Shown one piece after another: positions 1 to 8,817 of a stretch of DNA of 49,591 nt; position 1 is the first letter of the stretch, and each line of letters starts with the position of its first letter. Location: the NCBI GenBank assembly GCA_009377385.1, contig WHUD01000002.1, positions 1 to 49,591 of the forward strand, written 5' to 3'. The DNA is from Actinophytocola sp. (GTDB lineage Bacteria; Actinomycetota; Actinomycetes; Mycobacteriales; Pseudonocardiaceae). The position numbers and the translations under genes were made by a program. Below the pieces are notes generated by a model. That model saw nothing but the letters and a program-made list of their open reading frames with translations. It was not told the origin of the DNA and ran no database searches.

Positions 1-640
1 CCAGGTCGAGGTCGACGAGACGCTGATCGGCGGGAAGAACAAGCCCGGCAAGCGGGGCCGCGGCGCCGAGGGGAAGGTGCTGGTAGTGGGCGCGATCGAA
101 CGCGCACCTGACGGTCGTCGAGGGTTCGGTCGAGCGCGCCTGGCGATCATCGCCAACGCCAAAGCCGGGGCGATCCAGGACTTCGTCACCGAGAACATCG
201 CCCCGGGCAGCGTCGTGATCAGCGACGCGTTCTCCAGCTACTCGAACGCGCTCGCCGACCCCGAGTACGAGCACAATCCCATCAACGTCAAGCGTTCCGG
301 GCTCAAGGCGCACCAGCTGCTGCCCGGGGTGCACCGGCTGTTCAGCCTCGCCAAGCGATGGCTGGAAGGCACCCATCAGGGCCGTGTCGAGTCCGACCAT
401 CTCCAGTCCTATTTGGATGAATTCATCTTCCGATTCAACCGGCGCACCGCCCGCAAACGCGGGCTGTTGTTCCTGCGGCTGCTGGAGCGAGCCGTCGAGG
501 CCGACCCCATCCGCTACGTCGACATCGTCGCCAACCCGCAGAAAACCGACCGGCAGATCGCCCCGCCCGGTCGGCGGCAGTGGCCCCATACCCTCGCCGG
601 CACCCCGCTCGACCGGCCCTGGCGCAACGCGACGCGCTGA
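1..640 (+). mobile_element. IS1595-family insertion sequence, right part
   Basis: The window opens inside an ISXO2-like transposase, so an IS1595-family element is present. Its left end lies outside the window. I could not identify terminal inverted repeats or a target duplication in 641-762, so the right boundary is only known to be at or beyond the transposase stop. Confidence 0.7.
2..640 (+). CDS. IS1595-family (ISXO2-like) transposase, 5' end outside window
   Basis: This is a DDE-type transposase open at the window edge; the frame starts at base 2 and stops with TGA at 638-640. The visible part matches the ISXO2-like domain. It has VDETLIGGKNK with the first catalytic Asp near the start, VISDAFSSYS with the second Asp, and a late block with HQGRVESDHL and YLDEFIFRFNRR that carries the acidic third residue and the conserved Arg-rich end. 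The C-terminus is intact and I see no internal stop, so the visible part looks undamaged. It lies 122 bp upstream of eccC and reads in the same direction, so transposase transcription could run into the secretion operon. Assignment rests on motif memory of the family, not on a database search. Confidence 0.85.
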   Translation, partial: QVEVDETLIGGKNKPGKRGRGAEGKVLVVGAIERAPDGRRGFGRARLAIIANAKAGAIQDFVTENIAPGSVVISDAFSSYSNALADPEYEHNPINVKRSGLKAHQLLPGVHRLFSLAKRWLEGTHQGRVESDHLQSYLDEFIFRFNRRTARKRGLLFLRLLERAVEADPIRYVDIVANPQKTDRQIAPPGRRQWPHTLAGTPLDRPWRNATR

Positions 641-762
641 CCTGCACAACTGCATCGATATGGATATGCCCTGTGGGGATTTCCGCGCCCGGCACCCATG
701 ACGGCCGCCGGTTCGATACCGTGTCCGCGATCGGAGTCGCCGAGTTGAAGAGGGGTCTTTCG

Positions 763-3700
763 GTGAGCACGGTGCAATTCAAGCGGGCGCCACGTATGCA
801 GGCGCCACGTACACCGGGCGGCGAAGTGCACCTGGAGCCGCCACCGGAGATCCCCAGGAACATCCCCGGAAGCATAGTGCAGAAGCTGCTTCCGGTTGTG
901 ATGATCGTCGCGATGCTGGGGATGGTCGCGTTCATGTTCACGGCCATGAAGTCAAGCGGCGGCGGGTTCAGCAACCCGATGTTCCTGATGATGCCGCTGA
1001 TGATGATGATCTCGATGGTCGGCATGCTCGCGGGCGGCGGCCGTGGCGGTGGCCAGAAGAAGGCCGAGATGAACGAGGACCGCAAGGACTACCTGCGCTA
1101 CCTCGGTCAGATGCGCGAGCGCGCCCGCGAGGCAATGGTGGAGCAGCATGCCGCGCTGGAGTGGGTGCACCCGGAACCGCGCACGCTGTTGTCCATCGTG
1201 ACCAGCCGCAGGATGTGGGAGCGGCGCGTCAACGACAAGGACTTCCTTCACCTGCGCGTCGGCAAGAGCTCGCACCGGCTCGCGACAAGGCTCGTCCCGC
1301 CGCAGACCGGCCCGATCGAGGAACTCGAACCGATCGCCACCCTCGCGCTGCGGCGGTTCACCCGCGCCAACTCGCTCGTCCGCGACCTGCCGACGCAGAT
1401 CTCGATACGCGGATTCGCGGCGATCAGCCTCAGCGGCGAGCGCGACCGTTGCCGCGCGTTCGCCCGGGCGATGATCGCCCAACTGGTTACTCTGCACAGC
1501 CCGGAAGACGTCTTGGTCGCCATCGCCAGCGCCGGCCGTGCCAAGGAGCACTGGGAGTGGGCCAAGTGGCTGCCGCACGCGCAGCACCCCACGCACACCG
1601 ACGGCATCGGCCAAATGCGGTTGATGTCCGGCTCGCTGCAGCAGATCGAGGAGTGGCTCGCCGACGAGCTCGGCCCCCGGCCGCGATTCCAGCGCAAGGC
1701 CCCATACAGCGACGGCCCGCACATCGTGGTCATCCTCGACGAGGCTGACCTCACCAAGGAGGAGCGGCTGATCATCGAGGAGGGCATCGCGGGTGTCACG
1801 ATGATCGACGTCTCCGGCTCGCTCGGCAAGCTTGCCGCGCGCCGTGGGCTGCGGATGGTCGTCGGTGACACCCAGCTCGGCGCGCAGAACGCGGGCGGAA
1901 CCGAGTGGTTCGGCAGCCAGGACGAGCTCAGCCTCATCGAGATGGAGTCGCTTGCCCGCCGGATCTCGCCGTTCCGGATGAGCACCAGCGCAGGCGGCGA
2001 CGAAGAGGAGGAGTCGCCGCTGCTGTCCAATCCGGACATGCTCGAGCTGCTCGGCATTCCTGGCGACCCGATGTCCTTCGACGTCCAACAGGCGTGGCGG
2101 CCCCGGCCGATCAGGGACCGCTACCGGGTTCCGTTCGGCGTCGGTGAGCACGGCCAGCCGGTGTCGCTGGACATCAAGGAAGCCGCCGCGGAGGGCATGG
2201 GGCCGCACGGACTGTGCATCGGCGCGACCGGTTCCGGTAAGTCGGAGTTCCTGCGCACGGTGGTCCTCGCGATGATGGCGACGCACTCGTCGACGTCGCT
2301 GAACTTCGTGCTGGTGGACTTCAAGGGTGGTGCGACGTTCCTCGGCCTCGACCGGGCGCCGCACGTCTCGGCCGTCATCACCAACCTGGCGGACGAGGTC
2401 ACGCTGGTCGACCGCATGCGGGACGCGCTGGCCGGTGAGATGAACCGGCGGCAGGAGGCGCTCAAGGACGGCGGCAACTTCAAGAACGCCTGGGAGCACC
2501 AGAAGGCGTGGGAGAACGGCGCCGACCTCGACCCGATGCCAGCGCTGTTCATCGTGGTCGACGAGTTCACCGAGCTGCTCACTGCGAAGCCGGACTTCAT
2601 CGACCTCTTCGTCGCGATCGGACGTCTTGGTCGCTCGCTGCAGATGCACATGCTGCTCGCCACGCAGCGGCTGGAAGAGGGCAAGCTGCGCGGGCTGGAC
2701 TCGCACCTGTCGTACCGGATCGGCCTCAAGACATTCTCCGCGGCGGAGTCGCGCGCGGTGATCGGCGTGCCGGACGCTTTCGAGCTGCCCTCCCGGCCCG
2801 GTGGTGGCTTTCTCAAGTACGACACCTCGACGCTGGAGCGGTTCCAGGCGCTGTACGTGTCCGGCCCGTACCGGCCGTCCGGCGTCAAGGCGGCGGGGAC
2901 GGCGACCAGGGTGGTCAGCGCGGACAAGCGGCCAAAGCTGTTCGTGCCGGACTACATCGACCCGCCGCCGCAGCCGGCAGCAGCCCCGGAGCCGGAACCG
3001 GAGCCCAAGAAGGAAGAGGAGTCCGAGGGCGACGAGCCGACCGTGCTCGACACCATCGTGGACCGGCTGGTCGGCCAGGGGCCGCCGGCGCATGAGGTGT
3101 GGCTGCCGCCGCTGAACGAGCCGAACTCGCTGGACACGCTGCTGCCGAACCTCAACCCCACGGAGGAGCGCGGGCTCTCGCCTGTCGGGTTCTTCGGCAA
3201 CGGCAAGCTCCAGGTGCCGATCGGCATCGTCGACCGCCCGTACGAGCAGCGCAGGGACCCGCTGTGGGCGGACTTCTCCGGTGGCGCTGGTCACGGCGCC
3301 GTCGTCGGCGGCCCGCAGGCCGGCAAGTCGATGATGCTGCGGACCATCGCGATGTCGCTGGCGCTGTCGCACACGCCGGAGGAGTTCCAGTTCTTCGCCG
3401 TCGACCTCGGTGGTGGCTCGCTCGCATCGCTGGAACGGCTGCCGCACTGCGGCGGCGTGGCGGTCGCCCGCCGCGAGCCGGACAAGGCGCGCCGCGTCGT
3501 CGCTGAGCTGAGCACGCTGATCACCGAGCGGGAGAGGCGGTTCGGCGAGCTGTCGGTCGACTCCATGGCCGACTTCCGGACGATGAAGCGCCAGGGCCGC
3601 ATCACGCGCGAGCAGGACCCGTTCGGGGACGTCTTCCTGTTCGTGGACGGCTGGAAGGCGCTGCGGGACGACTTCGAGGAGCTGGAGGGCCCGATCACCA

Positions 3701-4785
3701 AGCTCGCCACCCAGGGCCTCGGCTTCGGCGTCCACGTCGTCGTCGCGAACAACCGCTGGGCCGACATCCGGCCCGCGATCAAGGACATGCTCGGCACCCG
3801 GTTCGAGCTGCGGCTCGGTGACCCGAGCGAGTCGGACATCGACCGCCGCGTCGCGGTGAACGTGCCTGGCGGGCGGCCGGGTCGCGGCCTGACCAACGAC
3901 AAGCTGCACTTCCTCGCCGGGCTCCCGCGCATCGACGGCTCGAGCGACGACCAGACCGTCGGTGACGGCGTCGCGGACGCGGTCAAGCGCATCAACGAGG
4001 CGTGGACCGGCCCGCACGCGCCGTCGGTGCGGCTGCTGCCCGACCTGGTGCCGTACGACGAGATGCTGGCCCAGGACGGCTACCGCGACTCGAAGCTGGT
4101 GCCGATCGGGCTCAACGAGGACGAGCTCGCCCCTGTCTACCTGGACTTCAACGCGGACCCGCATTTCATGGCGTTCGCCGACGGGGAGTCGGGCAAGACG
4201 AACCTGCTTCGGCAGATCGTCCGGGGCATCACGCAGCGGTACACCCCGCAGGAAGCGCTTGTCATCCTGGTCGACTTCCGGCGGACCATGCTCGGCTTCA
4301 TCGATGGCGACCAACTGCTCGGCTACGCGGTGTCCACCAACCAGCTCGGTGGCATGATCAAGGACGTCGTCGCTTCGATGGAGAAGCGGCTGCCAGGCCC
4401 GGACGTCACGCAGGAGCAGCTCAAGAACCGCTCCTGGTGGAAGGGGCCTGAGCTGTTCGTCGTCGTCGACGACTACGACCTTGTCGTCACCCAGAGCGGC
4501 AACCCGCTGCAGCCGGTCGCGCCGTTCCTCGCGCAGGCCAAGGACGTCGGGCTGCACATGATCGTCGCGCGGCGCACCGGTGGCGCGAGCAGGGCGATGT
4601 TCGACCCGATCATCGGGAAGCTGAAGGAGATCGCGGCGCCCGGCATCGTCATGAGCGGTTCGCGCGACGAGGGTCAACTGCTCGGGAACGTCCGGCCGTC
4701 CCCGTTGCCGCCCGGTCGAGGCACCGTGATCAGTCGCAAGATCGGGAAGCAGTTGATGCAGGTGTCGTGGATCGACCCTGAATGA
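763..4785 (+). CDS. eccC: Type VII (ESX-4-like) secretion ATPase EccC, fused EccCa/EccCb form
   Basis: This is the membrane-anchored FtsK/SpoIIIE-type motor of a type VII secretion system, 1340 aa. I chose GTG 763 because a purine-rich GAAGAGGGG lies 8 bp upstream; longer versions of the frame would overlap the transposase. Two membrane segments lie at about residues 39-61 and 71-91. Three ATPase domains follow. Domain 1 has an intact Walker A (GATGSGKS, 487-494) and Walker B with D600-E601. Domain 2 has GGPQAGKS (849-856) but Walker B is D962-G963. Domain 3 has GESGKT (1141-1146) with D1236-D1237. An active first domain with degenerate second and third domains is the known family pattern. 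The stop overlaps the next gene as ATGA. EccB, EccD and MycP are not in the window; position beside Rv3446c-, esxU- and esxT-like genes and rplM indicates ESX-4. Confidence 0.93.
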   Translation: MSTVQFKRAPRMQAPRTPGGEVHLEPPPEIPRNIPGSIVQKLLPVVMIVAMLGMVAFMFTAMKSSGGGFSNPMFLMMPLMMMISMVGMLAGGGRGGGQKKAEMNEDRKDYLRYLGQMRERAREAMVEQHAALEWVHPEPRTLLSIVTSRRMWERRVNDKDFLHLRVGKSSHRLATRLVPPQTGPIEELEPIATLALRRFTRANSLVRDLPTQISIRGFAAISLSGERDRCRAFARAMIAQLVTLHSPEDVLVAIASAGRAKEHWEWAKWLPHAQHPTHTDGIGQMRLMSGSLQQIEEWLADELGPRPRFQRKAPYSDGPHIVVILDEADLTKEERLIIEEGIAGVTMIDVSGSLGKLAARRGLRMVVGDTQLGAQNAGGTEWFGSQDELSLIEMESLARRISPFRMSTSAGGDEEEESPLLSNPDMLELLGIPGDPMSFDVQQAWRPRPIRDRYRVPFGVGEHGQPVSLDIKEAAAEGMGPHGLCIGATGSGKSEFLRTVVLAMMATHSSTSLNFVLVDFKGGATFLGLDRAPHVSAVITNLADEVTLVDRMRDALAGEMNRRQEALKDGGNFKNAWEHQKAWENGADLDPMPALFIVVDEFTELLTAKPDFIDLFVAIGRLGRSLQMHMLLATQRLEEGKLRGLDSHLSYRIGLKTFSAAESRAVIGVPDAFELPSRPGGGFLKYDTSTLERFQALYVSGPYRPSGVKAAGTATRVVSADKRPKLFVPDYIDPPPQPAAAPEPEPEPKKEEESEGDEPTVLDTIVDRLVGQGPPAHEVWLPPLNEPNSLDTLLPNLNPTEERGLSPVGFFGNGKLQVPIGIVDRPYEQRRDPLWADFSGGAGHGAVVGGPQAGKSMMLRTIAMSLALSHTPEEFQFFAVDLGGGSLASLERLPHCGGVAVARREPDKARRVVAELSTLITERERRFGELSVDSMADFRTMKRQGRITREQDPFGDVFLFVDGWKALRDDFEELEGPITKLATQGLGFGVHVVVANNRWADIRPAIKDMLGTRFELRLGDPSESDIDRRVAVNVPGGRPGRGLTNDKLHFLAGLPRIDGSSDDQTVGDGVADAVKRINEAWTGPHAPSVRLLPDLVPYDEMLAQDGYRDSKLVPIGLNEDELAPVYLDFNADPHFMAFADGESGKTNLLRQIVRGITQRYTPQEALVILVDFRRTMLGFIDGDQLLGYAVSTNQLGGMIKDVVASMEKRLPGPDVTQEQLKNRSWWKGPELFVVVDDYDLVVTQSGNPLQPVAPFLAQAKDVGLHMIVARRTGGASRAMFDPIIGKLKEIAAPGIVMSGSRDEGQLLGNVRPSPLPPGRGTVISRKIGKQLMQVSWIDPE

Positions 4786-6644
4786 ACGCCCGGACCTTGC
4801 GGGTCGCCGTCGACTTCGGCACGTCGAGCACCTGCGTCGCGGTCTCACCGAGAGGCGACGACCCGCAGGTCGTCGTCATCGACGGGCAGCCGCTGCTGCG
4901 GTCAGCGGTGTACGCCGCGCCGGACGGGACGCTGTTCGTCGGGCAGGAGGCCGAACGGCAGGCCGCGGTGGACCCCTCGCGGTACGAGCCGCACCCGAAG
5001 CGCAGGGTGGACGAGGGCGAGCTGCTGCTCGGCACCCAGGTGCTTTCGGTGCGGAAGGCGTTCCGCGCGGTGTTGAGCAGGGCGGTGTCCGAGGCGCGCC
5101 GGTTCGCCGGAGGCGCCGAGGTCGTGCTGCTCGTGCTGACGCATCCTGCCGACTGGGGCGTTGTCCGGACGCGGACGCTGCGGCAAGCAGCCACGGGGCT
5201 CGCGCGTGAGGTGACGCTGCTGCGGGAGCCGGTGGCGGCTGCGGTGTTCCACACCTCGACGTTCTCCCTGAGCAGTGCCAGCGGGGGCGGCAACGGCGCG
5301 GCGAACCCGACCGCCCTTGCGGTGCTCGACCTCGGTGGCGGCACCGTCGACGTCAGCGTGGTGCGCGGGGACGGTGACGAAGCGGCCGGTGGGTTCCGGG
5401 TGCTGGCCACCAAGGGCGATCCCGGTTTCGGCGGCGCGGACGTCGACCAGGCGCTGCTCGAGTTCATCGGTTCGCGGGTCTCCGAGGAGAACAAGGACGC
5501 ATGGCGCGCGCTGATGGAGGGTCGGGAGCTGTCGGACCGGCGGCGGCGCAGGGTGCTGCGGCAGGACGTGCGCGGTGCGAAGGAGACGCTGTCCCGGCAT
5601 GCCTACACCGACGTGCCGATGCCGCAGCCGTTCGCCGACGCGCACGTGACGCGGCAGGACTTGGAGCGGCTCATCGCGGAGCCGCTCGGCAGGGCGGTCG
5701 CGCTGACGGCGGCGGCGATCAACGAGGCGGGGCTGCGGCCGAACCAGCTCAGCGGCATCTTCCTCGTCGGTGGGTCGAGCCGGATTCCGATGGTCGGCAG
5801 GCTGGTCCACGAGCAGTTGGGCGTGGTGCCGACGACGCTGGACCAGCCGGAGACGGTCGTGGCGCGCGGCGCGATGTTGTCGGTGCTGGCGAGGCAACGG
5901 CAGCAGGCCGCGCCGGTGCAGGCTCCTGCGCACGCGGCGCAGGCGGGACCGGGCGTGGCGGGGCCCCCGGGCCCCACACATCCGGGGACACCGTGGCACA
6001 GTCGCCCGGGATACTACCCGCAAGGACCTGCCGGGGGTGTCGCGCACCAGGTGCTGCCAGGCCAGGAGCCACAGACGGCCAAGAAGCGGGTGCTGCCGTG
6101 GGTGCTTGGCGCGTCGCTGGTCATCCTGATCGCGCTGGTCGCCATCGTGGCGCTGTGGCCGACGTCCTCGCGGCAGCCGTTGGCGGACGCGAGGGTCGCG
6201 CAGTTCAGTTACCAGTTCGACCATCCGCAGGACTGGGCACAGACCGACCTCATTCGCGACGAGAGCCGCGTCGTGGTGCGCCCGTCAAGCGCGCCGGACG
6301 GTACCGACCTCATTTCGGTGCAGCAATTCTGGCTCAGCTACGACTTCGCCAACCACCGGAAACGATTCCTCCGCGAACTACGGACCGGGCTGGACGAAAC
6401 GGGACGGGATTACTCCGAGTTCAATCCCGATTTCGTTTTCGTTGGCCGTTCCGTCATTCATTACACCGAGCAGACGGACGACAGCACGGTGGAATGGTTC
6501 GTCGTTGGCGCCGATCAGGTTCAGGTGAGCATCGGCTGTCGCTGGACGCCGGAAGCCAAGGACGTCGTGGAGTCGGCGTGCGAAGAGGTCGTGCGGACAC
6601 TGCGGATCACCGAGCCGCGCACGCCGTCGGAATCGCGTGGGTGA
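4782..6644 (+). CDS. Type VII secretion-associated Hsp70-like membrane protein (Rv3446c-like)
   Basis: A 620-aa actin/Hsp70-fold protein joined to a membrane anchor and an extracytoplasmic domain. Nucleotide-binding motifs are visible: phosphate-1 DFGTSSTC (11-18), phosphate-2 DLGGGT (183-188) and the adenosine motif VGGSSR (329-334). A Pro/Gly-rich linker (about 370-430) leads to one membrane helix (about 439-461). The remaining 160 residues would lie outside the membrane and match what I recall as the C-terminal domain of Rv3446c-family type VII secretion-associated proteins. The usual Hsp70 substrate-binding domain is absent. Its ATG overlaps the eccC stop by 4 bp, so the two genes are probably translationally coupled. 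Its role in the ESX-4 machine is not established; chaperoning or ATP-dependent regulation of the Esx substrates is inference. Confidence 0.85.
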   Translation: MNARTLRVAVDFGTSSTCVAVSPRGDDPQVVVIDGQPLLRSAVYAAPDGTLFVGQEAERQAAVDPSRYEPHPKRRVDEGELLLGTQVLSVRKAFRAVLSRAVSEARRFAGGAEVVLLVLTHPADWGVVRTRTLRQAATGLAREVTLLREPVAAAVFHTSTFSLSSASGGGNGAANPTALAVLDLGGGTVDVSVVRGDGDEAAGGFRVLATKGDPGFGGADVDQALLEFIGSRVSEENKDAWRALMEGRELSDRRRRRVLRQDVRGAKETLSRHAYTDVPMPQPFADAHVTRQDLERLIAEPLGRAVALTAAAINEAGLRPNQLSGIFLVGGSSRIPMVGRLVHEQLGVVPTTLDQPETVVARGAMLSVLARQRQQAAPVQAPAHAAQAGPGVAGPPGPTHPGTPWHSRPGYYPQGPAGGVAHQVLPGQEPQTAKKRVLPWVLGASLVILIALVAIVALWPTSSRQPLADARVAQFSYQFDHPQDWAQTDLIRDESRVVVRPSSAPDGTDLISVQQFWLSYDFANHRKRFLRELRTGLDETGRDYSEFNPDFVFVGRSVIHYTEQTDDSTVEWFVVGADQVQVSIGCRWTPEAKDVVESACEEVVRTLRITEPRTPSESRG

Positions 6645-6678
6645 CCCACGAGCGGTTCTTCGCGAGCGCGAACGCCTG

Positions 6679-6822
6679 AGGGTGGAACCAGCAGAGCGCC
6701 CGAGAAACTGCAGGTCAGCAAGGCTGTCATGAGTGCGCCCGCTCGTCGTGGCGCCCTCGGTTCCACGCGGCGGCGTTCACGCCTGCAACTACTTCGGATG
6801 TCCGCGAGACAGGGTGGAACCA
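6679..6822. repeat. GTGGAACC motif, two direct copies and one inverted, in the esxU leader
   Basis: The 12-mer AGGGTGGAACCA occurs at 6679-6690 and again at 6811-6822. Its core in inverted form, GGTTCCAC, lies between them at 6759-6766. The second direct copy supplies the -35 element of the candidate SigM-type promoter. The arrangement could be a regulator site or chance; there are no coding genes in 6645-6903. Confidence 0.4.
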
Positions 6823-6843
6823 ACCGTGGCAAGGTCATCGTCG
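6816..6843 (+). promoter_or_regulatory. Candidate ECF (SigM-type) promoter for the esxU-esxT pair
   Basis: GGAAC at 6816-6820 is followed after 18 bp by CGTCG at 6839-6843. As I recall it, the M. tuberculosis SigM consensus is GGAAC-N16-18-CGTCR, and esxU and esxT are known SigM-dependent genes there. Transcription would start near 6850, giving a leader of about 50 nt to the esxU ATG. Two CGTACG palindromes (6851-6856 and 6867-6872) lie in that leader. Confidence 0.5.
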
Positions 6844-6903
6844 TAATCCGCGTACGAACCGAATGACGTACGACGACGCACGAACGAAGGGGGTTAATCC
6901 CAC

Positions 6904-7218
6904 ATGAGTGGTTTTACCGGTGAGGTTGCCGAATTTACTCGGATTCACCAGTCGCTGACCGGTGTGAACAGCGAGCTGAACTCGACGTTCAAGAGTCTGC
7001 AGGGAAACATGGAGCAGGCGCTCGCATCCTGGAAGGGGCCTGCCGCCGATTCCTTCCGCAGGCTTATGGAGCGTTTCAGCGAGAACGCGATCAAGCTCAA
7101 CGACTCGCTGCAGGGCATTTCGGATCTCCTTGAGTCCGCTGGGAGCAAGTATCAGGCGCAAGAAGACGAAGCGTCGAGCACCTTCAGCGGTGGCGGCTTC
7201 TCCGCGCTGGACGGCTGA
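6904..7218 (+). CDS. esxU: WXG100 family type VII secretion substrate, EsxU-like
   Basis: A 104-aa helical hairpin protein of the ESAT-6/CFP-10 superfamily. The turn motif is W43-K44-G45, and a C-terminal YxxxD/E secretion signal is visible as Y83-QAQ-E87. Length matches the family (about 100 aa). The ATG is preceded by a GAAGGGGG ribosome site. It forms a pair with the next WXG100 gene 57 bp downstream, which suggests that the two products form a heterodimer exported through EccC. The EsxU name rests on position between an Rv3446c-like gene and esxT-rplM; sequence identity to the mycobacterial protein was not measured. Confidence 0.87.
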   Translation: MSGFTGEVAEFTRIHQSLTGVNSELNSTFKSLQGNMEQALASWKGPAADSFRRLMERFSENAIKLNDSLQGISDLLESAGSKYQAQEDEASSTFSGGGFSALDG

Positions 7219-7275
7219 CCGACCCGACCGCAATCCATCCACAGCTAACGCAGGCATACACAGGGAGATCACATC

Positions 7276-7560
7276 ATGATTGAAGTTAATTACGCCGCGC
7301 TTGAGCAGTGCGCCGACGACGTCAACAAGGCGCAGTCGCAGATGACCGGCTCGCTGGAGCAGGTAGAGCAGGACGTGAAGCGGCTGTGCGGCACCTGGAC
7401 TGGTCAGGCCCAGGAGGCCTACTCGGTGCAGCAGAAGAAGTACGACGAGGCGCAAGCCGAGCTGATCAAGGTCCTGGCATCGATCGAGACGGCGATCATG
7501 GACACCAAGACCCGCTACATGGAGGGTGACCAGGGCATCGCCAACAGCTTCGGCGGCTGA
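7276..7560 (+). CDS. esxT: WXG100 family type VII secretion substrate, EsxT-like
   Basis: A 94-aa WXG100 protein, likely partner of the upstream gene. The turn motif is W41-T42-G43. A second YxxxD/E signal, Y81-MEG-D85, lies near the C-terminus, so both members of this pair carry the export motif, whereas in the well-studied EsxA/EsxB pair only one does. The start ATG at 7276 has AGGGAGA about 9 bp upstream. The gene ends just before a strong hairpin at 7587-7620, which closes the secretion operon ahead of rplM. The esxT name is positional. Confidence 0.87.
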   Translation: MIEVNYAALEQCADDVNKAQSQMTGSLEQVEQDVKRLCGTWTGQAQEAYSVQQKKYDEAQAELIKVLASIETAIMDTKTRYMEGDQGIANSFGG

Positions 7561-7586
7561 GCGCACGCCTCTGACACGACTCTGCG

Positions 7587-7620
7587 ACGGTGGCCCGGAC
7601 ACGCACGTCCGGGCCACCGT
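7587..7620 (+). terminator. Hairpin terminator after esxT
   Basis: A perfect 14-bp inverted repeat (7587-7600 with 7607-7620) with a 6-nt loop, ACGCAC, lies 26 bp past the esxT stop. There is no T-run, as is common in high-GC actinobacteria. Confidence 0.75.
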
Positions 7621-7809
7621 GCTGTGCGCGTATGATGTGCCCTGCCGGGTTGTGCTGCCATGCGTCACCCGGTAAGGGACCCCGGTTCCGGCGCCGCTCA
7701 GGTCTCCGGGTATCTTGGTATGTCGTTGTGCGCTGTCGTGCGACTTTGCCAGGACGCGCGAGGACCGCACCCCAGTACCCACAAGCCATGTCGATGATGA
7801 GGTAGTGCC

Positions 7810-8268
7810 TTGCCTACGTACAGCCCGAAACCCGGCGACATCACGCGCGCCTGGCATGTGATTGACGCCGAGGGCGTTGTCCTCGGCCGTTTGGCGACAG
7901 AGGTCGCGACTCTGCTGCGCGGCAAGCACAAGGCGACGTTCGCGCCGCACGTGGACACCGGTGACTTCGTCATCATCGTCAACGCCGACAAGGTCGCCCT
8001 GACCGGCAACAAGCGCGAGCAGAAGTTCGCCTATCGCCACAGCGGCTACCCCGGTGGTCTGCGCAAGCAGTCGTTCGGCGAGCTGCTGGACCACAAGCCC
8101 ACCCGCGCTATCGAGAAGGTCGTCAGGGGCATGCTCCCCAAGACCAAGCTCGGCCGCGCGCAGGCGAAGAAGCTCAAGGTCTACGCGGGTCCCGAACACC
8201 CGCACGCCGCGCAGCAGCCGAAGCAGTTCGAGATCGCCAAGAAGATCGCGCAGGTGAACGCACAGTGA
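7810..8268 (+). CDS. rplM: 50S ribosomal protein L13
   Basis: Large-subunit ribosomal protein L13, 152 aa. It begins [10 protein letters not shown] and contains [20 protein letters not shown], the conserved [10 protein letters not shown] segment and the C-terminal [13 protein letters not shown] block typical of actinobacterial L13. The start is a TTG at 7810, chosen because the conserved N-terminus begins there and GATGAGG lies about 8 bp upstream; no ATG or GTG fits this frame nearby. The TGA stop overlaps the GTG start of rpsI (GTGA), the usual rplM-rpsI operon. The leader from 7621 holds a TATGAT hexamer at 7631-7636 but no convincing -35 box. Confidence 0.97.
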   Translation: MPTYSPKPGDITRAWHVIDAEGVVLGRLATEVATLLRGKHKATFAPHVDTGDFVIIVNADKVALTGNKREQKFAYRHSGYPGGLRKQSFGELLDHKPTRAIEKVVRGMLPKTKLGRAQAKKLKVYAGPEHPHAAQQPKQFEIAKKIAQVNAQ

Positions 8269-8753
8269 GCGAGGAGCAGCCTGTGATGACCACAGAGACC
8301 GACGAGGCCACCGAGGCCGTGACGACCAGCGAGACCCCCGCTGCGGCGAAGCCGTCCCGCGCGGCCGGTGGCAGCGCCCACGCGATCGGCCGCCGCAAGC
8401 AGGCCGTGGTGCGGGTGCGGCTGCTCCCCGGCAGCGGCGGGTTCACGCTCAACGGCAAGAGCCTCGAGGACTACTTCCCGAACAAGGTGCACCAGCAGCT
8501 CATCCGCGAGCCGCTCGAGCTGGTCGAGAAGCCCGACTCGTTCGACATCAAGGGCAACCTCATCGGCGGTGGTAGCTCCGGGCAGGCCGGTGCGCTGCGG
8601 CTCGCCATCGCGCGTGCCCTCGCCGAGATCGACTCCGAGGACCGTCCCGCGCTGAAGCGCGCCGGCTTCCTCACCCGTGACTCACGGGCCAAGGAGCGGA
8701 AGAAGTACGGCCTCAAGAAGGCCCGCAAGGCTCCGCAGTACAGCAAGCGCTGA
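8265..8753 (+). CDS. rpsI: 30S ribosomal protein S9
   Basis: Small-subunit ribosomal protein S9, 162 aa. The conserved core starts near residue 40 with [14 protein letters not shown], and the C-terminal tail ends RKAPQYSKR, whose last Arg contacts P-site tRNA in known ribosomes. The first 38 residues are an acidic, Thr/Ala-rich extension, as in other actinobacterial S9 proteins. The GTG start overlaps the rplM stop, so the two are translationally coupled. A strong hairpin follows at 8769-8814. Confidence 0.97.
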   Translation: MSEEQPVMTTETDEATEAVTTSETPAAAKPSRAAGGSAHAIGRRKQAVVRVRLLPGSGGFTLNGKSLEDYFPNKVHQQLIREPLELVEKPDSFDIKGNLIGGGSSGQAGALRLAIARALAEIDSEDRPALKRAGFLTRDSRAKERKKYGLKKARKAPQYSKR

Positions 8754-8768
8754 TCGCGCGAAGCGGCC

Positions 8769-8814
8769 CATGCGAAGGCGCCCGCCCGTTCTCCGGGTTG
8801 GGCGCCTTTCGCAT
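8769..8814 (+). terminator. Terminator after rpsI
   Basis: A long stem pairs 8769-8783 with 8799-8814 (one bulged base in the right arm) around a 15-nt loop. It starts 15 bp past the rpsI stop and ends 4 bp before repeat element copy 1. Confidence 0.8.
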
Positions 8815-8817
8815 GTG

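Noticed and set aside
695..725. tRNA-like T-arm (GGTTCGATACC)
   Set aside because: The flanking bases do not form a T stem, and no anticodon or acceptor arm is found.
952..4848. 1298-codon open frame on the minus strand opposite eccC
   Set aside because: It mirrors eccC in a high-GC gene, is rich in Arg, His and Val without any motif, and eccC itself has clear domains. A shadow frame.
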